Assembly (NCBI GenBank): GCA_951394045.1
Contig: OX595985.1
Span: 4,588,001 to 4,652,000 of the forward strand
Length of the DNA: 64,000 nucleotides
Direction of reading: 5' to 3'
Origin: Nitzschia sp. DOCU1
Lineage: Eukaryota > Bacillariophyta > Bacillariophyceae > Bacillariales > Bacillariaceae
This document shows, one piece after another, positions 8,532 to 19,600 of this stretch; the stretch's first letter is position 1, and every line of letters starts with the position of its first letter. The notes under the pieces were generated by a model. The model saw only the letters and a list, made by a program, of their open reading frames with translations. It was not told where the DNA came from and made no database searches. The translations under genes and the position numbers were made by a program.

Positions 8532-9689
8532 TAGGTTCAAGCTCGTTTCGGATTGGGGCAGGAGCTGGCACCAGAATCGAATTGGAAAGGATGGGTCCAG
8601 GGCACTGAGTCCTGCAATGAAATGATTTTTCCAAGTCCGAATGGCCCGTTCGGCAGCGTTGCGGCGATGGATGCTGCTGGGAGTGAGTTGGAAATCAATT
8701 TGTTGTTGCTGCAAGAAAGTTTTGAAAGCCCCACTGGCTTCGTTGTCAAGGCGTTGGAATTTTGGCCGCAGTCCGGCCACTACAAGGCGCTGGTGCAATT
8801 TTGCGTATGCTCGGAGCAATTCAGTGGCGCCTCGGCTGGTTAGACCCTCCACCAGGATTGAATTACTGTCGTAGTCATATAAGACCATAACCGCTTTGAC
8901 ACCACGGCTAGATACTTGTGGAAAGTAGCCGGTTTGGTCGGAGAATATGCGTCCTGTAGGAAGATCGGTGACAGCGAGGACAACATCATTGGTGTGTAGT
9001 CCGTCGGTAATTGGTGGTGTTGGGGGGCCCTCGGTGGGCTGTACTGGAGGAGTCTCCCCTGTGGGCCGCGTGTTTTGCCGTTGCTGGTCCATGTGGCCCA
9101 TAATCGTGGCTGGTTGCAGTGTCAGATGGCGCCGTACCGTTTGAGTGTTGAAAGCTGGCCAGCCAACAAAGTGGTTGTTGGCCAAGGCTTGCAGTAAGGT
9201 GGACTTGGTGGGCGAGAACAGTGTTCGATGCAGGAACCGTACGATCTGGCTTGTGGTGCTATCGTGGATGGAATAGTTCATTTGCGGCTGCATAGTGGGT
9301 TGTGGGAGTGGAAGTGTCCACAGTCCATTGGAATGGCGGGTGCCACGGATGGCTTGGCGTTGCGGATGGCTGATATTGACACTTGTGGCATCGAAGGTGG
9401 CAGTGTAGCCGACATCGCAGAGTTTTCCAATGGCAACAAGGGAATTTTGCAAATTTGGCAGGATGTGTCCAGTACGTGCTGTCACAGGGATATCGGGAAA
9501 TGGGAGTGTTGCTGTGTGTGAGGAGGTTAACTCGGCACCGTTGGGCATGGCAACGTGGACAGGAAAGGTGGCAGGTTGCGGGTCGCTAACATTGGCGGTG
9601 GTGGTAAAAAAATGATCCGTGGCACCCGTGTCAGCAAAGGCGAGGGATGATGGAGGTGGAAAGGGCTGCAGACATGGAGTATAATTCAT
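8532..9689 (-). pseudogene. Copia-1 pol, copy 1 (protease and integrase only, cut by the transposon)
   Basis: Starts at ATG 9689, 13 codons after the gag UGA and in the same frame. The protease motif FADTGATDHF is near residue 20. The integrase acids lie in SDQTGYFP, RLDNEAS and NAAERAI. The frame then enters the DNA transposon after ETSLNLL and ends there. RT and RNase H are lost. Confidence 0.88.
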
Positions 9690-9728
9690 ATTGCTATGAT
9701 TAATACTATGCTTAGTCGGCCCAATTCC

Positions 9729-10910
9729 TCAGGCGGCCACGGGCTTGCCCTCCTGGTTACCTCCTTTGTTGTCCAATCGTGTCGCAGTGGCATCGTGGCC
9801 AGGCTTGGGTAGGCGGCATGTAGCACTACTGTGGCGGCGATCCACCAAGTAGCCATGGGACCAGCAGTAGGATCCTTGGTCACGACGGGGCCCAGCCGGC
9901 TTGTTGCGGGAGCGATTGTTTTTCTTCAGGGCCTTGACTTCTTCTGCCAGCGCCTGCAATTGTTCGAGGATGGTGGCATTGGCCATGGCTTGGTTGGCTT
10001 GGGCCATGGCATTTTCATCATTGGGAGCCGGTGCCACCCAGGCTGCTGGAAGCTTGGGTGCAATGTTGTGGGCCATCCAGGCCCCAGGGACGGTGGTTGA
10101 CATATTGTGGGCTGTGAGTTTCCCAGTATTGCTCTTTTGGTAGCGTAAGACAAGGGGTTGGAAGTGGGTGACAAATTTCTTCCAGGTGTCACGGGTTTCG
10201 GCAGTTTTGTTGGTCCACTTGTCGATGGCAGTTTCCAAGACACCAGTTTGTTCGAGGGCAGCCAGGCCAGCACTGATCAATGCCTTGTCATCAATGGGCA
10301 CACCACCATCGGCGGCATAAGAGGTAATGGTCCGAAACCGGTCCACAAGGACCTGAAATGGTTCGGATGCCGAATAGGGAGTGTGTAGTTTGGCCCGGTT
10401 GGCCTCGACTTCCGTGGGGGTGATGGCCCCGTACCCAGCAATGAGATCCTGTAGAAGTTTTTTCGTGGTGACGCCCATCAGACCTGTGTCATCATCCTCG
10501 TAGGGGCGCATGAAGAGTGGTTCAATGCTTTCACTGATGAACCGGAGAAGGGCCTCGTTCAGGTTGGAGAACTCTTTGAATTCTCTAAGAGCCTCGGCAT
10601 ACTGTCGGTTGGCTTCGCTGATTTGCGGGCCCGTCATGCCCTCGACATCGGGTGCATCGGGCGAGACGGGATCAACCCAAGCGGTGTCGCTAAGGGTGGC
10701 GTAACTTGTAGCAGGCATTACCATACCCAGGTGTCCATGTGCCGCCCCACCCCGGGTGGAGTGGAACTTGGACGCATTGCGGTAGACCAGTTGGCGGAGA
10801 ACTCGGAGATCTTCGTATGTTGGTTGGCCTTCGATGCGGACAGGGCGCGCAGGGAATGCGGTGTAGAACTCATCCTCAGACTGCGCTTTGAGCGTTGTAG
10901 TGGATGACAT
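9729..10910 (-). CDS. Copia-1 gag, copy 1
   Basis: The 393-residue capsid-like protein begins [15 protein letters not shown]; the frame is open upstream but the first ATG is at 10910. The C-terminus has a Cys/His cluster (CWSHGY then HSSATC) followed by PGHDATATR, as in copia gags of fungi, oomycetes and algae that lack the standard CCHC knuckle. It ends with UGA, and the pol frame continues in phase. Differs from copy 2 by a few residues (for example WTNKT against WTDKT). Confidence 0.85.
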   Translation of the reverse strand: MSSTTTLKAQSEDEFYTAFPARPVRIEGQPTYEDLRVLRQLVYRNASKFHSTRGGAAHGHLGMVMPATSYATLSDTAWVDPVSPDAPDVEGMTGPQISEANRQYAEALREFKEFSNLNEALLRFISESIEPLFMRPYEDDDTGLMGVTTKKLLQDLIAGYGAITPTEVEANRAKLHTPYSASEPFQVLVDRFRTITSYAADGGVPIDDKALISAGLAALEQTGVLETAIDKWTNKTAETRDTWKKFVTHFQPLVLRYQKSNTGKLTAHNMSTTVPGAWMAHNIAPKLPAAWVAPAPNDENAMAQANQAMANATILEQLQALAEEVKALKKNNRSRNKPAGPRRDQGSYCWSHGYLVDRRHSSATCRLPKPGHDATATRLDNKGGNQEGKPVAA

Positions 10911-11199
10911 GGTCGTAAGCGTACCTTGCAACGGAGACGGGATCTCGGGACGTTTGGAAACAAGGGATCCTTAGTAATCTCTGCTAATATCACGTAGAAG
11001 TAGTGTGACGAGAAACGGGAGATTACTAAATAATGGCATTATTCTGTGATGTGTGGTTTCGAGTGGCGCGCCGGGCAATCGGCATTGGGCGCGCCAACGG
11101 ATGATAACGGTGAGATATTGGCGGGCCCGCGCGCGTGTGAGTCCAACGGATGTAAACGGTGCGCGGGAAATGGCGGGCATATGTGCTGGATACTGGTAG
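10911..11199 (-). repeat. Copia-1 leader region (possible LTR/5' UTR), copy 1
   Basis: This 289-bp stretch is repeated in opposite orientation upstream of gag in copy 2 (32231-32509). It contains two inverted GGCGCGCC octamers about 15 bp apart and an 11-bp stem TTAGTAATCTC/GAGATTACTAA. No 3' LTR survives in any copy, so I cannot say which part is LTR. The outer end (CCAGCACATATGCCC) does not start with TG. Confidence 0.6.
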
Positions 11200-11359
11200 C
11201 ATTAGCACCAGCCTTTGGACCGAACTGTAGGACACAGTGTCGAAAATGTCCTCATCCTCGACTTCTTCCGGGACTGGGACTACATTAACGTCATTGACGA
11301 AATCGCCTTCTTCTTCGCCTTCTTCTTCGCCTTCTTCTTCTTTATCTTTATCTTTATCT

Positions 11360-11396
<37 letters not shown>

Positions 11397-12675
11397 TATC
11401 GTCATCGTTATCGTCATCATCATTGTTATCTTCATCATCAACCACTTCTTCGTCAACTTGAACACGTGGCTTCTTCTTCTTAAGGAACGCCTCCGGGTTT
11501 GCTCCAAAATGACTCAGCCTGTCATCGGCATTCTCCGACTTGCACTGGAGACATTCGGCGCTATCGTAGTAGTAGCGCTTTCTCCATATCCAGGCCCGCA
11601 TGGCGTGGAAAATGATCCACTCTACACGCTCACGGTCGTAGCCATCCAGTAATTTTAGACAAAACGGCTTCGCACTGATGCCCTTAATGGACACGGTGTC
11701 ACCATCATTATAGGCGTCCTTCAAACAGGCAATAAAGTGGAGATTCTCTTCTTCAGGAGAACGCACCACGCCACCTGCAAACATCGAATGCCTTAAGTCG
11801 ACCGGCCCACGACTCTCCGAACTGGCCCACTTAGAAAGAACATCGTAATCCTCCTTACTTATATGCTTTCCGTCTGCTGGATTATCTTGTTCGCACTTAC
11901 CCAGCAGACGGTAGCATCCCATAATCGTGTGCTGTCCACGAAAGAAATCCTTGGCCAACCGGACGACTCTGCTCTCGTGTGTAAGCTCCCGTCCTTTGCC
12001 AGCGTCGTTCAACATGTCCTTAAATAGGTATTTGAATACGAGACAAATGCACACAAACAATTCCACGAAATCCTCACCCCGTGTTGCTGTTTCGCCCCCC
12101 TCTTCCACCCCCTGTTCCTCCGCACGCTTCTCCAGCAACGAGCACATGAACTCGGAATGCGAACGCCACGCGCGAGCCTCCCTCTTCTCTTCGTCGGAGA
12201 AATTCCCGGTCTTCTTTTCCCCGAGGGGCATAAATTTCAACTCAATCAGGTCATCGACTCGATTACGACTAATTAAGAACAGCTTGCGATCAAGAACCGC
12301 TTGCAGAATCCCGTCTTCTGTACCCAGTACCGCCTTAAACGTGGCCATGAATGCGAGCGCGCGATCTACTACGCTATCGTGTCTCCCGTTAACGCTCTGA
12401 ACGTACATACACATGGTAGCGTCAGGCTCGTAGAGAGACTCCGATACGTCGTATACATACCTGCGTCCCCACAGGATATCGCATAATACCAACCTTCTCG
12501 CTCGTAAGTGGGCCAACACTGGATCCCACTCGAGCGGCTCGAGCGGCGCAACCGGCTGCTGCATAATGCCCACGAGTGCTTCAGGAGCAAGGCGCAAGAA
12601 GGTAGCTGCGGACGACCTATCATCATGGTCAGAAGGGGGTAAGTACAAAGGATCCCAAATAGTACTACTGGACAT
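11200..12675 (-). CDS. Unrecognised acidic host protein, C-terminus replaced by copia-1
   Basis: ATG at 12675. About 492 host-encoded residues are followed, without a stop, by 57 residues read from the copia-1 leader (stop at 11026). The N-terminal 350 residues look like an ordinary soluble protein, with a Trp/Tyr-rich stretch (AWIWRKRYYYD) and a nearby CLQCKSE. The C-terminal part is a very long Asp/Glu run from a GTCATC microsatellite. I do not recognise the family. The insertion removed the natural 3' end, so the gene is probably altered. No intron is obvious. Confidence 0.6.
11310..11455. repeat. GTCATC/TCATCG microsatellite coding for poly-Asp/Glu
   Basis: Repeats of TCTTCGCC, then TTTATC, then GTCATC. 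On the minus strand it encodes the acidic tail of the gene at 11200-12675. The plus-strand ORFs of Ser or Ile/Val repeats over it are shadows. Confidence 0.9.
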
Positions 12676-12750
12676 TGCTGTCGTCTCGTGCTCTAACTAG
12701 TTCAAATAATAAGCATGATCAGACGCAAAGCATTTAAAACTTTCCGATCT

Positions 12751-12955
12751 AACGGACGCTCGTCAACAAATCCTAATTTTTTTAACACGATACTTCGCGA
12801 AACATAGAAGTTCGACGCAACAGCCTCATAAATGGGTCACTGACACCACCATCCAACGCACGTTCGTCAACGAATCTTAATATTTTTAAGACGATACTTC
12901 GTGAGACATAGAAGTTCGACGCACCAGCCTCATAATTGGGTCGCCGAAACCACGT
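12751..12955. repeat. 104-bp diverged tandem duplication
   Basis: 12751-12854 and 12855-12955 both run from AACG.ACG.TCGTCAAC through GACATAGAAGTTCGACGCA-like sequence to CATAA.TGGGTC, with roughly 15 percent difference. It lies upstream of the acidic gene (its 5' side), so it may belong to the promoter region. No ORF fits. Confidence 0.7.
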
Positions 12956-13058
12956 CACACCGCTGCCACGCAAACCGCAACGAACGAAACGTCCCTTCCC
13001 ACCACCGTAATTGTTCTGCCGCCGAATCCCGACAATTAAGAAGACTTGTTCCCTATTG

Positions 13059-13252
13059 TTCTGTGTTCGCGCCGTTATGTGTTTTATTTTCTAATTGAAA
13101 CGAAGAAAATCCAAAACTAATGGTATGATTAGACAATAAAACACTCAACTACATTGTTCTCCATCGTTCTGTGTTCGCGCCGTTATGTGTTTTATTTTCT
13201 ATTTGAAACGAAGAAACTCCAAAAATAGTGGTATGATTAGAAAATAAAACAC
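13059..13252. repeat. 86-bp duplication with 108-bp period
   Basis: 13059-13144 and 13167-13252 share TTCTGTGTTCGCGCCGTTAT through ATAAAACAC with few mismatches. AT-rich, non-coding. Confidence 0.75.
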
Positions 13253-14071
13253 ATAATGATGAAATACTCTTATGCCCGACCAATAGCCCCGGAGACTCAT
13301 GGAATGGGAATGGGCGATTTGACAGAACAGATCGAGTAGTTCGAATCATCGGGCCGCAAGGTCAAAACAACGAAAAGACCGACCATGACCGCAACAACCC
13401 GCCGACAACCCTGCCGATGCTCTTCTACACGACGCTGTTGATTGTCAACTATCATCTCACCTGCACGAAATAACGAAACAACCGCAACAACTGCAACAAG
13501 CGCCAACAACTCACCCACCGACACGACAAGCAATGCAACAACAATACGACAATCAAACGATGAACGGCGCGAAGCAAACAGTGGTGCACCCGATTTGCCG
13601 ACGACCGGGGCTTGTCAACAACAAGACTCCTGTCAATGCTACTACGACTACTCTAGCGAACATCGTGTTGTGTGTGGCCAAGCAAATGTCGACCAAACAA
13701 AAGACACCATGGTTACCAACTGTCGGATCAGTTTGTTTGTGTTGTTTGTGAGAGTCCGATTATTTGTGGCGAAATCGACCGACCGACGAATTGCGCGGCT
13801 TCGACGAAACCCGACAAACATCGACAAACAAGAGCGCGACAGGCGCGATTCAACCGAACACGTCGACGAATGGGAATGCTCCGTGCTCCATGTGTCAACT
13901 CGATCGTGGTGAAACGAACGTGCGTTCTAATAATGATAAAACACCAAACTAAATTACTCGGTCGTCCACGAGCACTTAGGTAGTCACTATTTAAAGCCAC
14001 GTCACAATCCGCGACCTTATATTATAGCCGCTCACGAAATCACATGATAACTTCCGACAACTATTACGGCA
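13253..14071. other. Unresolved region, no gene called
   Basis: CAA/ACA-rich sequence gives Thr/Asn/Gln-rich ORFs (for example 13442-13912, plus) without recognisable domains. Isolated Cys pairs occur in more than one frame near 13600-13790, which might be a decayed zinc-binding gene, but no frame is convincing. Confidence 0.35.
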
Positions 14072-14391
14072 TTATACTACGAACCAATAGAAACTGAACT
14101 CCCCACGGCAAAGCGGGCATGTAGAGCATTTATCCCGCCACTTATCCAAGCAAAACTGATGGAACTCGTGTTCGCAACATTCCGGATATTCACTACAATC
14201 AGCGCTCTACAATCCGCCGGCACCATCGGCTCGAAACAAATCGAGCACTCGTTGTACTCCAATGGCTCGAAATATAGCGGGTCTTCTCGTGTCCCACTCC
14301 CGCGCACCACTTCTCTCTGCACGACCGTCATCCTATCAATTCTTCGCGCTGCCAAAAAATGAGCGCCTCGTGGCTGCCGTGCGGAACGCAT
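14072..14391 (-). pseudogene. RING-H2 finger protein broken by a 14-bp repeat
   Basis: From ATG 14391 the frame gives about 60 residues leading into NECSICFEPMVPADC, the first half of a RING finger. The second half, CCEHEFHQFCLDKW then CPLCRGEF, is in another frame and ends with TAA at 14072-14074. Between them the plus strand reads CTACAATC-AGCGCT-CTACAATC (14193-14214), an octamer repeated with 14-bp period. Taking one 14-bp period as an insertion would put both halves in one frame with normal RING-H2 spacing. Such proteins are usually E3 ubiquitin ligases. The copy as printed cannot make the finger. A sequencing or assembly error is the alternative. Confidence 0.75.
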
Positions 14392-15808
14392 GCCTCGTCA
14401 AACGCAACAAATCTAAATTTATTTCCTTGGTGCTACATCACTCGCAGCCGCGAATGTCATCACCGAGTTCTTCTCACGTGCACGCACGTTCCCGGAAACC
14501 CGACCGACGCAACAACAACGCATCCACTCGTCCTCGGCCGCCGCGACGATGGCGGTTACAAAACAGTATCGTCTGCAATCATCGCCGTTTCGACGCGGAA
14601 ACTCTTCATCGATTGACAACAACCTGCCAAACCATCGACGCAATGAATACCTCTACAGGATCCAAGTAAACCTCTCCAAAAGCCTTCCGTCGCTCCGCTT
14701 CTACAACGAAAGAAAACCCTGCCGTATTGATTTCGAGGGTGTTCCGATGGAGAAAGCCGATTTCCGTATTTCCCCCATAACATGCGTCAAAAAGCGCGCG
14801 TGCTTTACCCGTAATTTCTAAATAAAATAACGCCTAATTTGATATCGCGTCAATCTCCTATTATTTGGTTAACACAATGCGCACTTTGCGGCGCCGGCAG
14901 GGCCCCTACCCCACCGCGCCATCCATTTTCACGGTCTCCCCAGGGAGAACCACGGACCGGTATCAAGACTACCGAGAACGATGTCTCAACAATCGTCACA
15001 GACGTAGCCCAGAGACATCGTATGTCACCCTTTGGGACAGTTTGTTCGCGTTCAACTTCTAAGTAAGACGGACAAGGCCAGATGCCCACGTGCTTGGTTT
15101 CTAAGTATTGCGAGGATGGCAGGAGAGCAAGCCCACCATACACATAATAGCTTTGTTAAACCAGGAACAGGTGATATTTTTTCTCGTTTAACGAGGGGCA
15201 TAGAAAAATTTGAAAACGCGATCTAAAAAATGGCCCCAAGGATCCCTCCCCAAACCCCTCCTATGCTGACGAGGTAGGTCTAGCCTCGGATACAGTGCTG
15301 CCACGGTAAATCGAGAAGTTAGGGCGGCCAAATAACTTCCAATGGACGACCGTAACATGGCATGGGCACTGGAATCCTAAATCAATGCAATCAATTTTGC
15401 GGGGCTGGCAATAGCAGCAGAGGGCCGGCGATAGCGGGGGCAAATTGCTTGAGAATTTGTTTGATTTTGACGATCGCGAGTGAGGATCATCCCCGTGGAT
15501 GGCAGTTGGGCCACCACTGGGGATGGGAGTTGCAACAAGGACATGAATGAAGTCTTTGCATCCTCAAAACGCAGTCAAACGCCTACCGGTAGTAATAGTA
15601 GAGTTGCCTCCGAAACAAAATGAGGAAACTTGCCGTCCGTCCATCCAACCAACTCTATGTCCATGACGTCAGTCTCCGTCATTGCCTGTCCTTCCGTCTC
15701 GCCCGCAGTCCAGTGCTCATTTTTGTTGAATTGATGAATGCATGGTAGACAAAGAAGGAAACAAGGAGGAAATGAACCCTCTCTCGGAGGCAGAGTCTCA
15801 TCGGCCTT
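14392..15808. other. No recognisable gene between the RING remnant and the gypsy element
   Basis: Only short ORFs without motifs. The last 100 bp before 15809 continue at 20848 beyond the gypsy element, so this is the original target sequence. Confidence 0.45.
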
Positions 15809-15991
15809 TGCACTACGCTAGCGATGAAAAGTAGATGTAGGTGAAAATAATAAGTCTATTGTAAAAGTAGCTCTATCAAGCTCTTCTAGCTGGACGGATC
15901 TTTCTATAGATATCGGCATTGGGTCGCCACGTCAGGGGCGACGAATGTTGAATCGTGCGTCCAGTCCCGAGGGGACAGCGGGCGTATTGCA
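15809..15991 (-). repeat. 3' LTR of gypsy C
   Basis: 183 bp. On the minus strand the sequence just before it is GGAAGGAAGCGAG, a reasonable polypurine tract. Confidence 0.93.
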
Positions 15992-16013
15992 CTCGCTTCC
16001 TTCCAAGGGCACG

Positions 16014-16690
16014 TCACGATGTGCGAGGGGAAAATGGGTGAAGGAGTCGTATATTTACGCATTGCTTAACGCGGCTGTCACGAGCAATGGTTACGTTGCC
16101 ATTGGAATGCACGTGGGTGATTGTAAATGGGCCATCGTATGGGCGATTGTGTTTCGCTGTTTTGCGTCGTCGGTACAGTACTTGGTCACCGACTCGGTAG
16201 TCGTGGTATTTTCGTTTTTTGTTTTCTCGTGTGTTGTTGTCATTGATTATTTTTTGCTTTCGTCGTCTGATGTCGTCCCAGTTGGCTTCGAATGATTTCT
16301 CCATGATCATATCGCGCCCAAAAACGAGTTCAGCCGGCGTGGCTCTAGTGGTGGTGTGGTATGTGCTGCGAATGGCGAACGCAACGGCGGCGAGGTAGCC
16401 AGACCAGGGATCAAGGGGGTCCATATCGCGGACTTGGAGGTCGAAGGTGCGTAACATGTTATGCAGTGTGAGGTGAACGCGTTCGACGACACTGTTTGAC
16501 TGAGGGTTTCTGCTTGTCGCTGGCTTTGCCTTTATTCCGTAGCTGTCAAGCAGTTCCTGGAATTCTTTCCCAGTGAATTCTCCGCCTTGATCGAAGGTAA
16601 TGTAAGTAGGTCGAGGGTATCGGCATAGCCATTGCCTGTCGAGAGCCAACGCAACTGACTCACTTTCTTTGTTTGGTATTTCGCATATCT
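16014..16690 (-). pseudogene. Gypsy C integrase, second half, out of frame with the rest of pol
   Basis: The frame continues the integrase core: WFEICEIPNKES near the start, YITFDQGGEF (second catalytic Asp), NSVVERVHLTLHNM (Glu), then AFAIRSTYHTT and the YRVGDQVLYRR segment typical of the C-terminal domain. It joins the upstream ORF only through a frameshift close to TMID (about 16695), where the residues expected between MID and GWFE are shortened. A small deletion is the simplest explanation. The only ATG is internal (16649), so this part would not be made on its own. Confidence 0.85.
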
Positions 16691-19600
16691 CGAACCATGA
16701 TGTCGATCATGGTCAGAGCCAATAGTTCGTGGACGTGTCCTTTGCCGTCTTGAACTTTGTAAGGACCGATTAGGTCGACACATAATTTCCTCCATGGCAC
16801 ATACTCTGCTTTTTTTGCGGGTAAGTGGCCATACTTTGTTGTTTTTGTTTTTAAACGCTGGCATTCCTCACAATTCTTTGTGTGTCGGCGGACGTCCCGA
16901 CGAACGTTTTTCCATGTGAAGCTGCGGCGGATTGTTTGCTCTGTTCGGTCCGTCCCCGGATGGCATAGGTTTGTGTGGTACCATTCGATTAGTGGTCGCC
17001 GCAGTGTTTCAGGTACGGGAATTTTGTCGTCTTTGAAGATGATACGGTGGCTTCCCTTGTTTCTCACCGTGTAATTACTCTTTGTTTCTAGTTTTTGCAG
17101 CAACTCGGCGTCTTTCCATTGGTGAGCGGCGATGACGTCGTAGCGGATGGGCACCACTTGTTCCAAGGTGACTTCTGCCGATGCTTGCTTTGTCCTCTGT
17201 CGCTTACTCGGCCTTTCTTTTTCTTTTTCTTTCAATTGCTCGAAAAAGGTTTTGGCTTTCTGCGTAAGCTTTCTTTCTCGTCGAGTTTGGATAGCATGTA
17301 AGGTCGGCGCAGCCACGGAGACCTCGGGCTCGTCCGACGGATTGGTGTTATCGCGCGCGTTGCCTCCTCGGCCTTCGGCATCCTTAGCCGGTATCAGCGT
17401 CATCCGACTCAGTGCGTCGGCGACGGTATTCGCCTTCCCTTTGATATAGTGGATGGCGGGTCCAAACTCTTCGACGTACATCCGCCAGCGATGAACGCGG
17501 TCGGAGGTGAAACTTTCAAAGGTAAGGTTTTTGTGGTCGGTGTAAATTTCGATTTCGTATCCTAACAGGATGCTTCTAAACTCCCGAAGGGTTTCGACGA
17601 TGCTGAGCAGCTCCCGCTCGGTCGTCGTGTATTTTTGCTGCGCTTCCGTGAGCTTTCTGCTGTAGAAGGCGATTGGTTTGCCGTCCTGCATGATCACCGC
17701 GCCGAGCTGATAGTCGCTCGCGTCGGTATAGATTACGAACTTCTTCGAGAAGTCGGGATAGGCTAAGATCACGTCTCGCGCGATCGCTTCTTTCATGGCG
17801 TTGAAGGCAGCTGTATGTTTTGGCAGCCATTCAAACTTTTTAGATTTACTTGAGGTAAGTTCGGCCAATGGCGCAAGAATGTGCGACCGATGGCGCCACA
17901 TGTCGCGATAAAAATTCACCATGCCGATGAACCGTCTCAACTGTTTTCTGTTCTCCGGCACAGCGATGTCCATTATTCCTTGTATTTTCTTTCTGACTGG
18001 CGTGATGCCTTGTCGCGTCAGCCAGAAGCCTAAGTATTCGATTTGGTCCGCGAAGAAGGTACTTTTTGCGGCATTGACTTTCAGTCCTGCCTTTTCGAGC
18101 CGTCTCAACACGGTCTCCAAATCTCGTAAATGGGCTTCGAACGTGTCTCGTCCGATCAGTAATATATCGTCGAGGTAGGTGCGAACAAAGTGTTCTAACC
18201 CTTGCATCAATTGCATCATTTTAGATTGGAAGATATCGGATGAAGATGAGACGCCCATGGGTAGCCGTTGGTAGGCGTACTTGCCCCACGGCGTGATGAT
18301 AGTGCACATTTCTTGTGCTTTCGGGGTAAGTCGGACTGTGTAGTAGCCCATGTTGAGATCTAGCGACGTCGCAAATTGGAATCCTTCCAAATTGTGGAGG
18401 ATGTCGGCGATCGTCGGTGGAGGTGTATGCTTTCGCAAGAGCTTCTCGTTGAGTTTGCGGAAATCACTCACGAAGCGTACTGTTCCATTCTTTTTAGGTA
18501 TGATGAACGTTGGGTAGGCGTGCCGGCTATTTTCGGCGCGTCTTAGAACGCCTAGTTCTTCGAGGCGATCGATCTCCTTTTTGAGAGTCGCTCGATGAAT
18601 GTGGGGTACGGCGAAAGCCGATTTCGCGTGGTAAGGTTCGTCGTGTCCGGGCTTGACCAGGAAGTCAGCCGGGTCACATTCGAAGTCGCCAAGTGTTCCG
18701 TCGAACAATGGCTCGTATTTCTTCAGTAGCTTCAATAGAGCTTTCTTCTGTTTAGCATCCAAGGTTTTTATCTTAGCTACTATGTCGTCTAGGTCCGCCT
18801 TTTCGTACTTGGTGTCCAAAATCTTTTGAGCGCGCTTAGCCGTCTCTCTCACTGGCTTGCTTGCTTCTTTATCGTCCGTATCGTTCATCGCGTGGACGTG
18901 GTTGATGTCTTTGGGTTCTTCGAGCTCTTCCACCGTCATCATAGGTGCAACAGCGTCGTCCCATTCGATCGTTTTATTTGAGTACTTGATGTCGATGCCC
19001 ATCTCCTCGAGAAAGTCGGCACCGATGAGCACTTGGTATGTCGAGTCCAGCTCCGAGTCGTCTATGTAGAACGTCCATCGGGCGGTCTTGGCAGTCGAGA
19101 GTTCTGGTAACATTATGTCGACTGCTACCAGATGATTCGATGTGAATGTGCCTTGTTTGGTGTCGAAGGCGACGGGTCTGCATTTTCTCCAGTACCGTCT
19201 CGGGACAAGAGAGGCATTGATAAAGCTACTCGATGAGCCCGAGTCTAGTAACGCATTGGCACTAGCTGGGTCCATCCGGTGGTCCTCTGGTAGTATGCTG
19301 ACTGTGAGGGCCGCTTTTCTGCGCCTCTTCGTCGTTTTTATCCGTCCTGGTTGGATCGGGTTGGCGTATCGTGTGTGCCGTCGGCTTATGGCGTAACAGC
19401 GCTCACGTTCCAAGACTTGGGGTAAAAAATTTTCTTTCAGGGCGCTGAAATACTTATAGTACGAGGATTCAGAATCGTCACTAGAATAGTTAGACTCACT
19501 GTTTGAGTCACTAGTACGGTTTCTCTTGTGGGCTGGGTTACGGCGTTTCTTAGCGCGTCCCGCCGATCGTTTGTGGTTAGACGAACGAGTCGAGTTCGAA

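Larger units (their letters stand above)
5042..11199 (-). mobile_element. Ty1/copia family 1, copy 1 (truncated, split by a DNA transposon)
   Basis: Minus-strand copia sequence runs from the leader at 11199 through gag (9729-10910) and pol (to 8532), is interrupted by the transposon at 5081-8531, and resumes for about 39 bp at 5042-5080 (SRLNPRLSA codons). It then stops abruptly, so the reverse transcriptase, RNase H and 3' LTR are missing. Copies 2 (32231-36978) and 3 (43362-48109) show the uninterrupted sequence and allow the insertion point to be read exactly. One 6-bp deletion (LPLPQP against LPLPLPQP) separates it from the other copies. Confidence 0.9.

Noticed and set aside
11337..11455. 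Regular short repeats that might suggest a CRISPR-like array
   Set aside because: Uninterrupted hexamer microsatellite with no unique spacers; the genome is eukaryotic.
11215..11652. Plus-strand ORF rich in Ile/Val and a Ser-repeat ORF
   Set aside because: Shadows of the GTCATC microsatellite that encodes the acidic tail on the other strand.
13442..13912. 156-codon ORF rich in Thr/Asn/Gln, with Cys pairs
   Set aside because: Composition follows the CAA/ACA-rich DNA; Cys pairs are spread over different frames, with no recognisable domain. Left as unresolved.
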